DNA of 64,000 bases from Crocodylus rhombifer (GCA_038503035.1 JAVSML010000993.1:405486-469485), one strand, 5' to 3'. Shown: positions 47,940 to 61,860, counted from the first letter of the stretch. Translations and numbers: made by a program. Notes: generated from the sequence alone by a model not told the origin.

Positions 47940-50258
47940 ATACCAGAGAACTGACTGAGGCTGCATGTGCACATGATGTGGTCGTCATGGGTAATTTTAA
48001 CAATCCAGACATCTCCTGGGAGGAACATTCAGCCAAGTTGGAATGGTTGTGATCCTTCCTGACCTGTGTTGAGGAGCTCCTCCTGACTCAGGAGGTGCAT
48101 GGGCCAACCAGAGGTGACGCTCTTCTAGACTTGGTTCTGGCCAAAGGAGATGACCTGGTGACGACTTAAATATAGATGGAAATCTGGACAACAGTGACCA
48201 TGAAACCATCAGGTTCACTGTCCGATGTAAGGCAGACAAATTGGATAGCGGGATTGAAGTCTTGGACTTCAAAAATGCAAATTTCAACAAGCTTAAATCA
48301 CTAGTAAGGCAAGTGGGACCAGGGACCAAAAGCAAAATGTTTACATGAAGAGTGGTTGTTCCTTAAGGACACAAGCCTTGAAGCACAAAGGAAGTTGATT
48401 CCCATGCGAAGTAAAGGTAATGGACTGGGAAGCCCTCTTGGCTAAACAGGGAAATCAGGGTCCTCTTAAGAAAGAGGTTTATAAACAATGGAAACTTGGG
48501 GCAGGCCCCAAGGAGGACTATTTCATAACAGCCTGCATTTGCAGAGAATGGATAAGACAGGTTAAAGTGGTGACCAAACTTAGATTAGCAATGGGAATCA
48601 AGGACAACAAGAAGTCCTTCTTTAGGTACATAGGGAACAGGAGGAAAACAAATGGGTGTGTGGGGCCATTGCTCAACAACTCAGGAAATCTGGTTATCAG
48701 CACCCAAGAGAAAGCTGAACTCATGAATGACTACTTCACCTCAGTCTTTCACCAGACCACGGGGAAACCATGCCAGGTAGATTAGAGGATGAGCACGATA
48801 GGAATAATTGCCTTCCTACTATTTCCATAGAATTGGTGTATACAAGTCAGCAGGACCAGATGATCTTCATCTGAGAGTGCTGAAGGAGCTGGCTGAAGTC
48901 ATCCACATCTTGTGGCACTCTGGGGAAGTCCCTGAGGACTGGAAGAGGGCCAATGGTGTGCCCGATCACAAGAAGGGGAGGAGAGAGGAACTGGGTAACT
49001 ATAAGTCAATCAGGCTAACTTCCATCCTAAGGAAAATCCTAGAAAAGTTCATCAAGGAATCTATCTGCAATAAGCTTGCCGAAGGTAAGATCCTGAATGA
49101 CAGCCAGCATGGCTTCGCTGTGGGCAGGTCTTGCCTTACCAGCCTCATCTCCTCCTATGACCAGGTAACTTGCCACCTGGACACAAAAGAGCAGGTTGAC
49201 ATTGTATACTTAGACTTCCAAAAGGCCTTTGATCTAAAATCCCATGATGTCCTCATGAGAAAATTGGAGGATTGTGGGCTTAACTCCAAGACAGTCAAGT
49301 GAGTGAGAAACTGGCTGTAGGATATGACCCAGAGAGTGATAATGAATGGACATGTGTCATCCTGGTGAGAAGTGGGCAGCAGTGTCCCACAGGGGTCAGT
49401 GCTCAGTCCAATACTTGTCAACATCTTTATTAAAGATATGGATGTGGGGGTGAAAAGCTCACCGGCCAAGATCGCGGACGACACCAAGTTATGGGGATGC
49501 GTGGTCATGCTTGAAGATAAGCTGCAATTACAGACAGACTTAGACAGGCTAGCAAGTTGGATGGATCAGAACTTGATGAAGTTCAATGTTGAGAAATGTA
49601 AAGTGCTCCACCTCCAGATGAGCAACCCTCAACACACCTCCAGGTTTGGCAGCACCAAACTGACCAGCATCACGAATGAAAGGAACCTGGGAGTAATAAT
49701 AGAAAACAGTAGTATGAGCCAACAGTGCAATGCTGTAGCCAGTAGGGCAAATAATACTCTGGCATGCATCAATCGATGCATCTCCAGCAAAGCCAAGGAA
49801 GTGATTCTTCTGTTCTACTCAGCACTGGTGAGACTGCAGCTGGAATACTGCATCTAGTTCTGGGCACCACACTTTACTAAGGATTCTTCAGCCTGAGGAA
49901 AAGAAGGCTAAGAGGGGAACTGGTAGCAGCTTACCGCTACACTAGGGGAGTACATCAAGGGCTCAGTGAGCAACTGTTCACCAGGGCACCTGATGGGAAA
50001 ACCAGGAATAATGGCCACAAACTCCTGGAAGATTGATTCAAGCTCAACATTAGGAAAAACTTCTTCAGTCAAGGTGTCCAGACTGTGGAATAAGCTTTCT
50101 CCAGAGATGGTGCAACCACCTACCCTGGAAATCTTCAAGAGGCGATTAGACAGTCACCTTGCTCAGGTCACCTGACCCCCAGTTATCGTTCCTCTTTGGT
50201 GCAGGGGGCTGGACACAATGATCTTCCAAGGTCCCTTCTAGCCTTACAATCTATGAAT
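47940..50258 (+). mobile_element. CR1 LINE, long defective copy
   Basis: About 2.3 kb running from the end of the endonuclease domain (VVVMGNFNNPDISWEEH; the usual GDFN reads GNFN), through the linker (48420-48785), the RT fingers and palm (48808-49302, with KSAGPDDLHLRVLKELAEV and VYLDFQKAFD), the catalytic segment (49372-49857, SVPQGSVLSPILVNIF and IADDTKLWG) and a C-terminal frame at 49966-50175. It ends ggctggacacaatgatcttc, aaggtcccttctagcc and acaatctatgaa. Frames change several times and stops separate the pieces, so it is a pseudogene. It lies in sense opposite to RYR2. Confidence 0.9.
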
Positions 50259-50622
50259 ACCAGTCAGTCCTGGTGAAGTGTGAAGCACTGTTGGATAGCA
50301 ACTGTGGAACTGCCAAACTAACGCAAAATGGAGGTGCATCTAAATCAACATTATTCAGCACTAACTTAATGTGCTGTGAATTTAACGTACTTTCAAATAG
50401 GAGTACAGAATATGCACTACATGACTAGCTAACTTATTCTAAAAACTGCATTATGTGCATTTCAATACAGACTCTTGAGTCACTTATGAAAATGGAACTT
50501 ATCCTAAGCTTCTTAGACCTTTTTGAAAACTCACTCACACACAAGCATACACAATGTAAATGTCTAAGTGTAAACTTATTTAATTAAGACAAATTTCTAA
50601 AAAATTAATTGGAAACACAGAC

Positions 50623-50831
50623 CTCAATGTGTTCATGATTTGGTGGCACTGGTAGAAACTGAGGAAGTCTCTTGCTCAGCCATATGGTAATGTCTCTATT
50701 TGTATTAACTGCAAAGGGTTCATAACCTTCTTGTAAGCCACAGATAGTGAAATATTTCAAGGTGCTGACATCTTTGCCAAAGTTCATTCTTCCCACTTGA
50801 GACAAACCCAAGCTGCACACAGGTATAAATC
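50623..50831 (-). CDS. RYR2: RYR2 exon 30
   Basis: A 209-bp exon starting two bases into Gly, then 69 codons. It encodes [20 protein letters not shown], then [40 protein letters not shown] and VPPNHEHIE. The acceptor tttttgcag ends at 50832 and the donor gtctgt starts at 50622. It finishes SPRY2 and begins the following RyR-specific linker. It is the most 5' RYR2 exon in the window; the expected preceding exon (SPRY2 body) is not found before position 64000. Confidence 0.95.
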
Positions 50832-52530
50832 CTGCAAAAAGACAGAGGAAGACATATAAGCAATTTGTGTATCACACATAAGAGTAGTATTTTCTTTGTA
50901 AAATTCATTTAAAGTTTAAAAATGTCCAAAACCTAAAAAAAAAAGTTACAGTAATTGCATCCAATATGATACCTCCACAAAATCTTCTGATTATAAACCT
51001 CTCCACAAGGACCACCAGCCAGAAATGATACCTTAACCAATTCACTTTAAAGAAACACCAGAAAATACTGACGGGATGTAACCTGAACTGGAGTGATTGG
51101 GAAGTGATCAATTATGAGAACAAATTCCCTGCTGGTAAAATCAGAATTGCCAACTCTCACATGTTATTGCAGGTCTTATGATATTTTATGTTTCCTGTGA
51201 AGTGAAACTCCAGAATCATGTAATTTTGGGGGGAAAAAGCTTTCATTAAAAATATAAGAAATATACTTATTCCTTGTCCTAATGTTTATGAAGAACTACT
51301 TGTAAACATGTTCCATATGTACCTTAAAGATTAATAAAACAGAAGTTTAATAAAATGAATATTATTATTATTGTTTTATGCTAGTTTCACAGTACTTTGA
51401 GATGCATGGTTTTTGAATGCTGAAGGTTGAGGCCATAGTATTCTGCAACTTCACTGAACCGTGTAAGTTGTCTAAGTGGAGACTGTTGCAATATTGGGGA
51501 ACAATACTGGAAGAGGATAGGGCTGCTATTGCCACATATCTAAGGGATGATCCCATTCAGTAGTATATGAAATTCACCCCTGTTCTAAGAGTCAACATAA
51601 GGTTTGTGTAACACTGAATAAATTATATGCAAACATCCTGCAGAATAGGTTTATTCTGTTATTATTTTAAATGATGAAAACACATGTTGTTTGCTTTCCT
51701 CTTTCTTCTATTTCTCCTTCTTCTGATCTTCCATTCCCATCTAAGAATAGCACAGCAAACTTATTTCAGCCACCAACTAACAAAAACAAATAATGCTCTT
51801 TGCATACACGTATAACTTCACAGCCACCATTGTTACTGCTTTTTGGTTGAACTTCCAGACTTCGACACTCTTTGCATTTTATTATAAATAAGGCATATTC
51901 ACTGTCATGTATGCGTGTGTTAAGCACAATTAATATAAATCCATAAGTTACAAGCCACAGATTCCAATTGGTAGATTCAGATCTGAATGTTTATATTTAT
52001 GGCAAGGTCCTTAATCATAAGACATCAGCTTCTCACACATATAATGCATATTGCTCAAGTCAGTATGTGCACTCTGCTACTTCAGATTCAGTGTTAATAT
52101 ATATCAACTACTTTCCAAAAGTAAATTCGTATTACTGTGAAAAAATATGTTAAACCATATATAACTAGAATAATTATATTACTTAAACTATATGTGTATA
52201 AGAGCGTGTGTGCGTGTATTTAAGCTAATGCTTGTCAAGAAATTAAACTTATAGGAAGCTAGTATGCATCCTGCTGAGTTCAAGGAACCATGAACATTGC
52301 AAATGTTTAAGCAGAGACAAAAATGACTACTATGTCTGTAGTAAGTTGAGAAATCTTGATGCTTCATTCACAAAGAGTAGCTCTGGTGAGCAACTCTCTC
52401 TGGAGTCAGTCTTATTAGATCCAGGAAGGGTGTTCAGGGAAGCACAGATGACTAGAATATAAATTCATCCACTGTACATTTGGTGGGAAAAAGTCTATTA
52501 GATAAAAGTGCATCAAGGATATGCTGGCCA
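50832..52530 (-). other. RYR2 intron 29, part nearest exon 30
   Basis: AT-rich intron without an element I can name. The 5' end of this intron is outside the window, so it is at least 13.2 kb long. Confidence 0.5.
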
Positions 52531-52536
52531 ATCTAA

Positions 52537-52837
52537 GGCTGTCTATACAGATGCTCCAGGGTGGGGGGCTGGGGCGTTTTAACTGGAGTGGCTCCTGGAC
52601 AGCCACTCCAATTAAAACACTGAAGCATCACATGTATTTAGCTGCCATGTGTTTAAAAATGGCCAGGTTTATTTAATGAGGTTTAGATAAAGTGGCCCGT
52701 GGCCATTTTAAAACATGCAGGGGATCAATACACATGATGCTGCAGCATTCAAATTAGAACACAGAGCAAACTCAGGTAATTGAGTCTGCTCCAACATGTT
52801 CCATTTAGAAGGCTGAGGAGCACGTGTATAGGCAGCC
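52537..52837. mobile_element. Inverted-repeat MITE (301 bp)
   Basis: Starts ggctgtctatacagatgctcc and ends ggagcacgtgtataggcagcc; the 21-bp ends are inverted repeats with three differences. Flanks are taa on the left and tta on the right, so the terminus may extend to taaggctg or the duplication may be a three-base PIF/Harbinger-like one. The interior is AT/GC mixed with the repeated word ggccattttaaaacatg-like. No coding capacity. Confidence 0.75.
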
Positions 52838-55260
52838 TTATAGCCTACCTCCCTTTAGTTTTCTTCTTTACTGAAGTAAAGCATTTAGGAGCTCTCAAAA
52901 TGACTGGGAATGTATAAGTATCAAAATACTGAGGCAGAATTGTACAGTACTGCACAGATATGCCAGAGGGAAAAGAAACAAAAACATCTCTCTGTTCTCA
53001 CCACCAACCGAGTACAGTAGTTAGGGGTGAGAGTCCAAGGCATGAGCCGCAGGCACTGAGTAAGGGGGGAGGCACCAAAATGGACACAGGGGTCTCAAGG
53101 TTCCAGCCACAGGAATCAAGCACTGGATTTCTCTCGTCATCCTTGGCCCATCCTCCCAACAATAGAAGACACTGCTGCTGCTGGGGGAGGTACTGGTGCA
53201 GCCAACAGCCACGGGATTTACATTCTTGTCTGCAACCACTTTCGTTACCACTGAATATAGAGTTTAGTATTGTCACTCAGCATAAGAATTGGTGCAGCGA
53301 CCACATTAACCTCATCGCTGATGGCTGTGCTGACAGACATCTCCTCCTAAAGCCTGGTTATTCCATGCTGGCCCAGGGCACAAACCCCATGAGGTATACC
53401 TGTACTCCACCCCACACGTACATCCCTTAAAGACGAAAAGCCCAATAACAATTCCTGTTTTTTATGAAAGCAAGGCTATCAGTTCAACAGCAGGACAAGC
53501 TTCTTCCAGGTGAGAAAGTAACAGCATGGTCTTCCCCCAAACATCACAATTACTAACAAGTCAATTACAAGTGCATGAACATGGTTTATTCCGTAACAGG
53601 GATGCATGGGGCATCTTTCTTGGCAACTCCAAGGAGTGGTAAGAATTGATGAGCATCACTGACTTATTATCTTCCAGAGTTTTCTGTGCATCACTTTAAT
53701 TACTCTCAAAGCAAGGAAGTCTAAACACCCGACACCAAACCAATACAAATTACACTTTAAAAAGTGAATCTATATGGAATGTAGATATACAGTGTTTTCC
53801 ATATTTTGACTGCATATTTTTAAATGTTTTAGTAAATACCATGGAATGTTGACTGCATGTAACATTTGCAAGACAGTTTACATTTCTGCCAGAGCCCTAT
53901 TAGAGAGAGTAGTGATAGTGTAGGTGACACTTCGGGTCAGATCCTACTCCATCACTCCTGATACTATTTTATTTTGTTTCAGTCCCTAAAAATCTATTCA
54001 TGTATCTTTTTTTGTAACATGCTGTTTTGTTAACCTGGAAATTAAATCACAAAAAGGAAATGAGGAAGAAGATCCATCCAACTTGGGCGGGGACAGGTTT
54101 TCAGGGAGTTGAGGACAGAGCACAGGATCGTACTTAGATTCCTAATAGCTGGAATAGGATCAAGATCTTTTTGTCATTTTACCTAAGAAAGATACTATAC
54201 TGTATGCCTTCATTGTCATAGATAGGATTTTGTCTTGTCCAGAAAAATATATATGATTTTTCGCTATTCTCTCTGAAGTAAAAAACATACAAGGAATAAA
54301 CCTCTAAAGCTGACTCAAAATAGGAAAGTATAAGACTTTAATCTATTTCATATTTATTTGACAAAATTGAGCAACACGGTTTTCTGCAATGGCCAATGTT
54401 TCAAGCATGGAAGCAAAAACCTCTCTATAACCTCAGCTTGAGATCCTATACACAGGAGACTGTCCTTTACTACAGCAATCAGATCAAATGTGAATTTAGT
54501 TACACATAACACATAGTAGTGACAGCAGATATTATCAGCAGAATCAGGCAGGCAAGCAGGAAGAGTAGAGCATATAAATAGATAATGAAAATGCATCCCG
54601 GCATCCCCCAGGAGATAATAATCCCTAACAACTGAAGTGAATGATAGGTGTGCAAGAACGCACACTGATATGTCAGATGTAAATGTTTAAAAACATGAGT
54701 AATATTTACCTTATCTAAATGGACTTGTGACTACACTATTAATTCTTTTATATATGTGTATGCCTGCCAGATCTAAAAAAGCAATCTCATGGATGCACAC
54801 TTTGGAAGAAATTTAGCAAATAGCTGCTTTCCAACACAAGTATGTAGATGAAAGGAACATGAACTGAAATTAAATTAACCTTTACTAATATTTGTTTTTC
54901 ACTGATACATTAGTAAATAAATCTTACTTACATATTACTTAAAGTAAATACATCTTAAGTACATATATCTGAAGATGAAGTAGTTTATGCCAGAATTAAA
55001 GTAAAGTGAGACAAAACTAAGGGACCCCAGCCCAGACAAGGGCTTATCATCCAAAACCCACTTTGCCCTCTAGGGGCAGCCTCCCTATCAACTTCTAATA
55101 TCAAAGTGTAGCAGGTACGATAATAAAGTAGGACCCTAAGAGGCCAAAAGGGGCAACAAAATGGAGCCCAGGTGGTGGCAAAGTGAGATGGCTTCAATGG
55201 CCCAGCACCAAGCATGTTATATATAGAAATACAGAGTAGAAGAATCATTCTACTCAATGA
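52838..55260 (-). other. Intron 29 stretch without identified elements
   Basis: Mixed composition; 52960-53430 is richer in GC with a 156-codon frame that looks random. Nothing here has RYR2 exon character on the minus strand. 54985-55260 (ccctctaggggcagcctcc) might be an unassigned repeat. Confidence 0.4.
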
Positions 55261-55269
55261 GTAGTCATC

Positions 55270-56225
55270 AACAACTCAATGTCTAGTTGGGAGGAGGTAT
55301 CAATGGGGTTCCCCAAGGATCTGTCTTTTCTCCAGTATTAATATCTTCATTAATCATCTAAACAATGGGCTTGAGTGCACGTTTTGCAAATTTGCGGATG
55401 ACACAAAGTTGAAAACAGTCTAGGCAGAGCTCTACCTAGGATCCAGAATGATCTGGATAGAATGGAAAAATAGTTCACAATCAAGCAGATGTAATTTATC
55501 AAGGACAACTGCAAAGTCCTGCAGTTGGGATGGAATACCTGCATACAGAAATACAGACTGGGGAATGACTGGCTAGGCTGCAGTATAGAAAAGGACCTGG
55601 GGATTACAGTAAACCATAACCTGAAAATGATCCAACACTGTATTTTAATTTCAAACAAAGCCAATGGTATCCTGGATTGTATTAGCAGGTGTCAGTTGCA
55701 AATCAAGGAAAGTGATTGTTCCACTCTATTCAGCACTGATGAGGCCTCATCTAGTTTACTGCATCAAGTTTTGGGCTCCACGGTTCAAGAAGGATTTGGA
55801 AAAGCCCTGAATAGGGCAAATAAATTATTAGAAGCCTGGCAGGCAACACTTATGAAGAAAGGCTGAAAGAACTAAGGTTATTTAGTATGGAGAAGTTAAG
55901 ACGGTCTTTCAAATACCTGAAGAGTGATTATAGAAAAGATGGAGATAGGCTTTTCTCTGTGGCTGTAGGACCCAGGACAAGGAGGAATGGCTTTAAGCTG
56001 CAGGAGGAGAAATTTAGGTTGGAGCTTAGGAGGAACTTTCTGACTATGAGAATGGTCAAACAATGAAGTAGGCTATCTAGACAAATTGTGGCTTCTCCAT
56101 TCTTGGAAATTTTCAAGAGCAGATTAGACAGACATGTTAACTGGGATGGTCTAGTCTAGGATGATCCTGCCTGGGCTACATGACCTTGTGGGTTCCCTTC
56201 CAGTCCTAATTTCCTATGATACTAT
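55270..56225 (+). mobile_element. CR1 LINE, 3' portion, decayed
   Basis: Starts near the RT core (gggttccccaaggatctgtc and tttgcggatgacacaaagtt, the FADDTK motif) and goes through a frame at 55525-55866 (DWLGCSIEKDLGITVNHNLK). It ends gggttcccttccagtcctaatttcctatga. It has more changes than the 59-60 kb copy and belongs to a different subfamily, judging by its 3' end. Confidence 0.85.
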
Positions 56226-57689
56226 CATCCTATTCTTATTAGACTATGTTTAAATTAACAGTACATATTTCTGACACTTAAACTAATGGAATAAGTGGCA
56301 GAGTAGTAGGTCATTAACCCTCTAGCATAGGATGTTATCCAACTAACTCCCACAAATTTGGAAGGCTTCTTCTCAGCCTGAAAAGAAGTGTTGTCTTGTG
56401 GCTACAGACAATATTATCAAGAGCACAAATCTCATGCATTCATTCTGAAAGGCAGCATCTGATATGAAGGAAACATAAATCTATCATAACAATCACCCAG
56501 AGTCAGATTCAAGACCTCCCCTACCCCAGGAAAACTATAGTGTTTTCCTGTATAGGTGACACTGAGGGACACCAGACAATTCCTCCTATGCAGAGCCTTG
56601 GTGTGGCCTTGTTAGATGGGACACTTAGCATAGGGTCAAGACTGTGGTACCATGGGAGGGCTGGGACTGACAATCATCTGTCTGTTGGTCAAAGCTCCTG
56701 ACTGCACAGGAGTCTTGAGGGGCTATGACAAACAGCTGATTGTCAGTCCCAGCACACACCTGTCCACCAGCTTCTGATCCTATTTACATTGCAGATCAGA
56801 TGGATATTAGCTCATCACGTATCAAGCAATAGATATGCTTCACCAGAAAAGTCCTAACTTTGCAGAGGCTTAGTATGTGCTTACATGTTGAAAGCTCAGA
56901 TGCTAGTGTTTAAGTGCAGTTTACACATGCTAAGTGTAACCTATAGCAACCCCTTAAGTTATTTCCCCTTGCAGTTACACTCATCAATGCATGCCAAAGT
57001 GGGGAGAGAAACCTACATCAGAGAAGCTCATATACAGTCTGTAAACCTTTACTTTATTAATTACAGGCTAGAGGCTGTGCCATTCTCTGGAGCAGGAGAA
57101 ATATTTGGATCCTTCTAAGCACAAAAAATTGGTTCTCACACACATATGTGGCTTTGCCCTTTATGTTGAATATTCTGAGAGGAGAAACACACAATACTAC
57201 ATCTGAGTTCTCGTCTCAGCTCCCTCAGAAGTGATCTGTGCAATCTTCTTGTTTCCTCATGTTTAAAATGGGGGGAAAGGATGAACTCAAGCTCACAGTA
57301 GAACTGATCATCTCTTTCTCATATTCAAAACATTCTTTCTTAAAGATGTGACAAATTGTGCTATGGTGCTGGTGCCTTCACAGAGCTCCAAGTCTTTTCT
57401 CCACTCTTCTGTTGAATATCTGCAAGCAACAGACTAGATTCTGCCCTTGGGATAACTCCCTGTCCCAAAAAGTTTAGTCTCATATGCTAGAACTTGTAGC
57501 TCCAGCACAGGAAGTTTGCCAGCTTTATGCAGGTGTTCACTCTTCAATTAGAGAAATATTATAGACGGTCTCTTTCACAGAACAAACATATCTTCAGTTA
57601 CCGATTACTCTGAACATCACCTTTCCCACAGATAAACAGTAACACATATATTCTTCAAACAGGAAAACCGAGGAAGGAAGGAAGAACAT

Positions 57690-58490
57690 TGTAACAGGGT
57701 TCAGCTCCAGGAGTAGCCATGATGCCTCTGGAGACCCCCTTCAGCCCTCACCCATCTCCCATTGGGCAGTTACCCCCTCTCTCACTCACCATGCCTTGGT
57801 GTAATTAGCTTCTAGATAAAGAGAGGCTGCCTGAGGGCTTCCCAACCTTGCTCTTACTATCATGATCACAGATGTCTGTGGTTCTTGCCTTAAGGGTCAA
57901 TTATGTGGCTCCAACCTCCCCTTTACACACGCTCATGCTTTGCAGGTGATACTCCTTCCTGTTGACAAGACTCTGCTGGGCTATGGGCACCCAGCCCCAG
58001 TGCTTGCCCCTCTTGAGCTATGGGCTCCTTGGCCCCCTCTGTCTCCATATGTGACCCCTGGTCTTTGGCTCCTCCCTCTGAGCCTTGTCCCCACGCCTAG
58101 GCCAGATGAGATTCCTGGGCTCCTTTTGCCCCACCAGTCTCTGGCTGTGGCCCTGCTCAGCCTTCAGCCCATCTCTGGGCCCTGGCCTCACTTCACGGCC
58201 AGTGAGACCTTTGGGCTCCCTGGCCCTGCTGACACTAGCCCCTCCTGAGCTCCAGACCTCTAGACTCTCTCACCCTGTTGGCATGGGCTCGGGGTCCCCC
58301 TGGCCTCACACACTGCCCTTGCTCTTACTTGCCCTTCTATGTGCACTTCCACCTATGCCAGGCTTCAGACCCCTGGCCCTCTCTACTCAGCCCCTCCTAG
58401 GTGCAGGCTGTCTGCCCCTTCCCCTCCTCCCCCCCTTCCTCTCTCTCCCCTCTCCCCCCCTCCCCCTTCGTCCCCCTCCCTACACTAGTA
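57690..58490. repeat. C/T-rich low-complexity region
   Basis: Strong pyrimidine bias on the plus strand, most extreme near 58420-58480 (cccctcctccccccc type). The overlapping frames 57862-58248 and 58085-58603 are rich in Pro, Leu and Ser, as that composition dictates, and have no recognisable domain. Confidence 0.6.
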
Positions 58491-59139
58491 CCCTAAAATT
58501 AATCCTACATATCAGTGAATCCATGAAGGGTGAATATAATTTAGAGACAGAACCAACACAGAGAACTTTGGGTACTCTTCAACTCAAAAAAGAGGACAAG
58601 TAGAGCACCTTTCTCTTTTATCCAAGGAAAAGAAACAGATACAGAAGCAAATACTTAATAACATTTCATCAATGCCATTAACTCCATATATTACAAAAAT
58701 AGAAGGCAAAGAAAGTAAAATAAATCCTTTTTAAGCTATAATTTTTAAAGCACAAGAGTAAATCCCTCATACATAAAGACAGAAAGCACACCTATTTTGA
58801 TGAACAAATTCATCCACCAAAGTGTGTTGATGCTCACTTACTATAACAACTTATTTACAGTCTACGTCTATGCCACAGCAAATATTTGTGGACAAATTGA
58901 ATGAACTACACACATATAAGGAAAGGTAGTTAAAAGTGTATTTTGATAACCTCAGAAAAGTCTTTTTAATCTCTGCAAAGTATCTCACTAGAGAAGGAAA
59001 CCAATGCCATTTCCTAACAGAAAGAGAAACAAGACTGCAGAGAAGCTACACCAGTGTAATCAGTCTCCTTCTCCACCCTACAGAATACTCACAAGAGTTT
59101 TCACCACTAATACGTGGTGCTCATTTTTAAGATGGGGAG

Positions 59140-60490
59140 AAGGGATGAGCCGGGTTAACTTTAGGCCAGTCAGTCTTACCTCTATCCCTGGGAAAATACT
59201 GGAAAAAAATCATCAAAGAGCACATTTGTGACGGCCCAGCAGGGGTAACAATGCTGAAAGGAAATCAGCACAGGATAGCCACGAGTAGATCCTGCCTGAC
59301 AAGCCTTTTATGACCAGGTCACATACTACCTTGACACAAGAGCTGAGGCTGATGTCATCTACCTGGATTTTAGGAAGCCGTTCGACACAGTTTCACTTCC
59401 TATTCTCATAGGGAAGCTAACAAACTGTGGAGTGGATGCCTACACAGTCAGGTGGGTGGCTAACTGGTTTAAGGACCGCACCCAGAGAGTGGTAGTGGAT
59501 GGGTTGTTCTTGGCCTGGAAGGAGGTGGGCAGTGGGGTCCAGCAGGGTTCGGTCCTTGGATCAGTGTTATTTAATATCTTCATCAGCGATTTGGACAAGG
59601 GTATGGAGAGCACCCAAGTTATGGTGCAAAGTTAACACACCGCAGGGCAGGGAGCAGATACAGGCCGATCTGGATAGGTTGGATCAATAGGCGGAACAAA
59701 ATAGGATGCAATTCAACAAAGATAAATGTAAGGTACTCCACCTGGGAAGAAAGAATCCCCAGCACACCTACTTGTTGGGGGATGACCTCCCTAGCAGCTC
59801 AGAGGCTGAGGGAGATCTTAGAATCATAGTTGACTCCAAGATGAACATGAGCCAGCAGTGTAACGAGGCCATCAATAAAGCCAATCACACCTTGCCATGT
59901 ATTAGCAGATGCATGACCAACAGATCAAGGGAGGTGATGCTCCCCCTCTATGCGGCATTGGTCAGGCCGCAGTTGTAGTAGTGTGTCCAGTTTTGGGTGC
60001 TGCACTTCAGGAGGGACATGGAGAATCTGGAGAGGGTTCAGAGGAGGGCCACTTGCATGATTAGTGGCCTCCATGAAAGACTGTACGAGGGGAGGTTAAG
60101 AGATCTGAATCTCTTCAGTCTTTACAGAAGATGGCTGAGGGGTGACCTCGTAGTCGCCTATAAGTTTATCAGGGGAGGACAGCAGAGAATTGGTGATGCA
60201 CTGTTTACCAGAGCACCCCAGGGAGTACCTAGGAATAATGGGTGCAAACTAGTAGAGAGTAGATTTAAGTTAGACATTTGGAAGAAATTTTTTACAGTAA
60301 GGGTAGCCAGAATCTGGAATGGGCTTCCAAGAGGGGTGATACAATCCCTTAACTTGGAGGTCTTTAAGAGAAGGCTTGACAGTCACCTGGCTGGGGTTGT
60401 CTGACCTCGGTCCTCTTTCCTTCCAGGGGCAGGGGATCAGACACAATGATCCACTGGGTCGCTTCTGACTCTATAAGCTGAATCTATGGG
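59140..60490 (+). mobile_element. CR1 LINE, 3' half
   Basis: About 1.35 kb. Visible in order: the RT segment with gccagtcagtcttacctcta and ctacctggattttaggaagc, the frame 59432-59635 ([20 protein letters not shown]), 59706-59978 ([20 protein letters not shown], ending PLYAALVRPQL at a TAG), and 59997-60404 (RRDMENLERVQRRATCMI, then VAYKFIRGGQQRIGDALFTR and SHLAGVV). The 3' end is gatccactgggtcgcttctg then ctataagctgaatctatgg. Frameshifts and stops make it inactive. The 3' end differs from those at 35 and 50 kb, so it is a separate CR1 subfamily. Confidence 0.9.
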
Positions 60491-61860
60491 ACTATGGATA
60501 GGTATTTAAGGGTGGGACTTGGGTTTTATATTCAATGTACATCTTGACAAGGAGGATGTCATGGTCTGCATTCTGTAAGTAATTAATAATATAACGCTAA
60601 CAGGAATCCCAGAAGCCCATTGCCTTTAAGTGACTATGGAAATATGAACCTTGTGTTGCCTCACGTCTTTTCTGAAACACAAAGCACTTTTTTGGACCAT
60701 ACTGCATATGGAGATGCAATGAAGCATCACCTTGTTCTACATTAGATTCTTAAAATTCATCATTGTGTTTTGATAGAGGTATGATCATACAGCTGGCCAG
60801 CCAAGACCATTTTATTAACTGGTATATAATCATTCAGAAAAATAGAATAAAACATATGCAATGAATAACAACACATTTTTATTAATTACTTCGCTATCAA
60901 ATCTGAAAGTTTTATAATTAGTCCTAACAGATTTATTTTGGTTTGTAGGAATGTGTGTGGAGGTGTCATAACATACTGCTGCATTTTTTTCAACCAGCAT
61001 CATGTTGAATTATTCAAAACATTTCTAATCAGACAGTTTTTTTTTTCCCGTAGGATTTTTTCCTTGCAGCCACTTACAGGATTTTTGCAACTGTAGCTAT
61101 TGAAATACATGCTTAATTCCTGCCACTAAACCTAGCTAGAGACTTTAGACCTAATCCCAAACCCTTTAAGGTCAACAGAAAACCCTTTCATTGATTCTAG
61201 TGGCTTTGAATTAGATCCTTTGTAAAAGCCTGCTCTCAGCTCCTCTGCACTGTTCCACTTTATTCACAAATCTCTAGATGGCCAGAACTCATAAATAAAA
61301 ATTTAATGCAAGCACTAACATACCCATTAGAAAATTAAATACTTATAGGTAAACTAGCAGTCCACAATCATTGGCTTTGAAATAAGTAAGCAGATATCTT
61401 ATTGTCTGAACTGTAATACTGTAATGTTATAGAACCTGCTTAATTGAGAGAGATCTTGTCTGAGAACGCCCGTAGAAAATTGCCATAGCTGATGTCCATT
61501 GAAACCCTTAAAAAACAGTTCTCTCCAACTCTGAACCCATTGCTGTCCCCTGTCAAAAGTGGGCCAGGTTTGTTAATATATAAGGCAGTTTGTAATGATT
61601 ACTTGTATATTCATACTTTGGAAGGGACTGAATTTTTTCTTTGGAAGCTTTACTTTCCATTTTTTATTTGTATGACCCCAAAATGCTATCTATAAAAAAT
61701 CTTGACAGAAAGTTAGATGCTAAACAGATCAGATATCATAGGTATTTGTTCTGGCAGGTTGTTTTTTTTCCCTCCAGTACTGATCTTACCATTAGTTTTT
61801 AGACATTATTCACATAATAAATGAAAGTTGATGCATTGTGCACAAATACATAAACACTAG
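60490..61860 (-). other. Intron 29 stretch, AT-rich
   Basis: AT-rich, no element recognised and no RYR2 exon character on the minus strand. Confidence 0.5.

Noticed and set aside
57862..58603. ORFs of 128 and 172 codons
   Set aside because: Pyrimidine-rich low-complexity DNA gives Pro/Leu/Ser-rich frames; no domain, no splice signals, and they lie within the RYR2 intron on the opposite strand.
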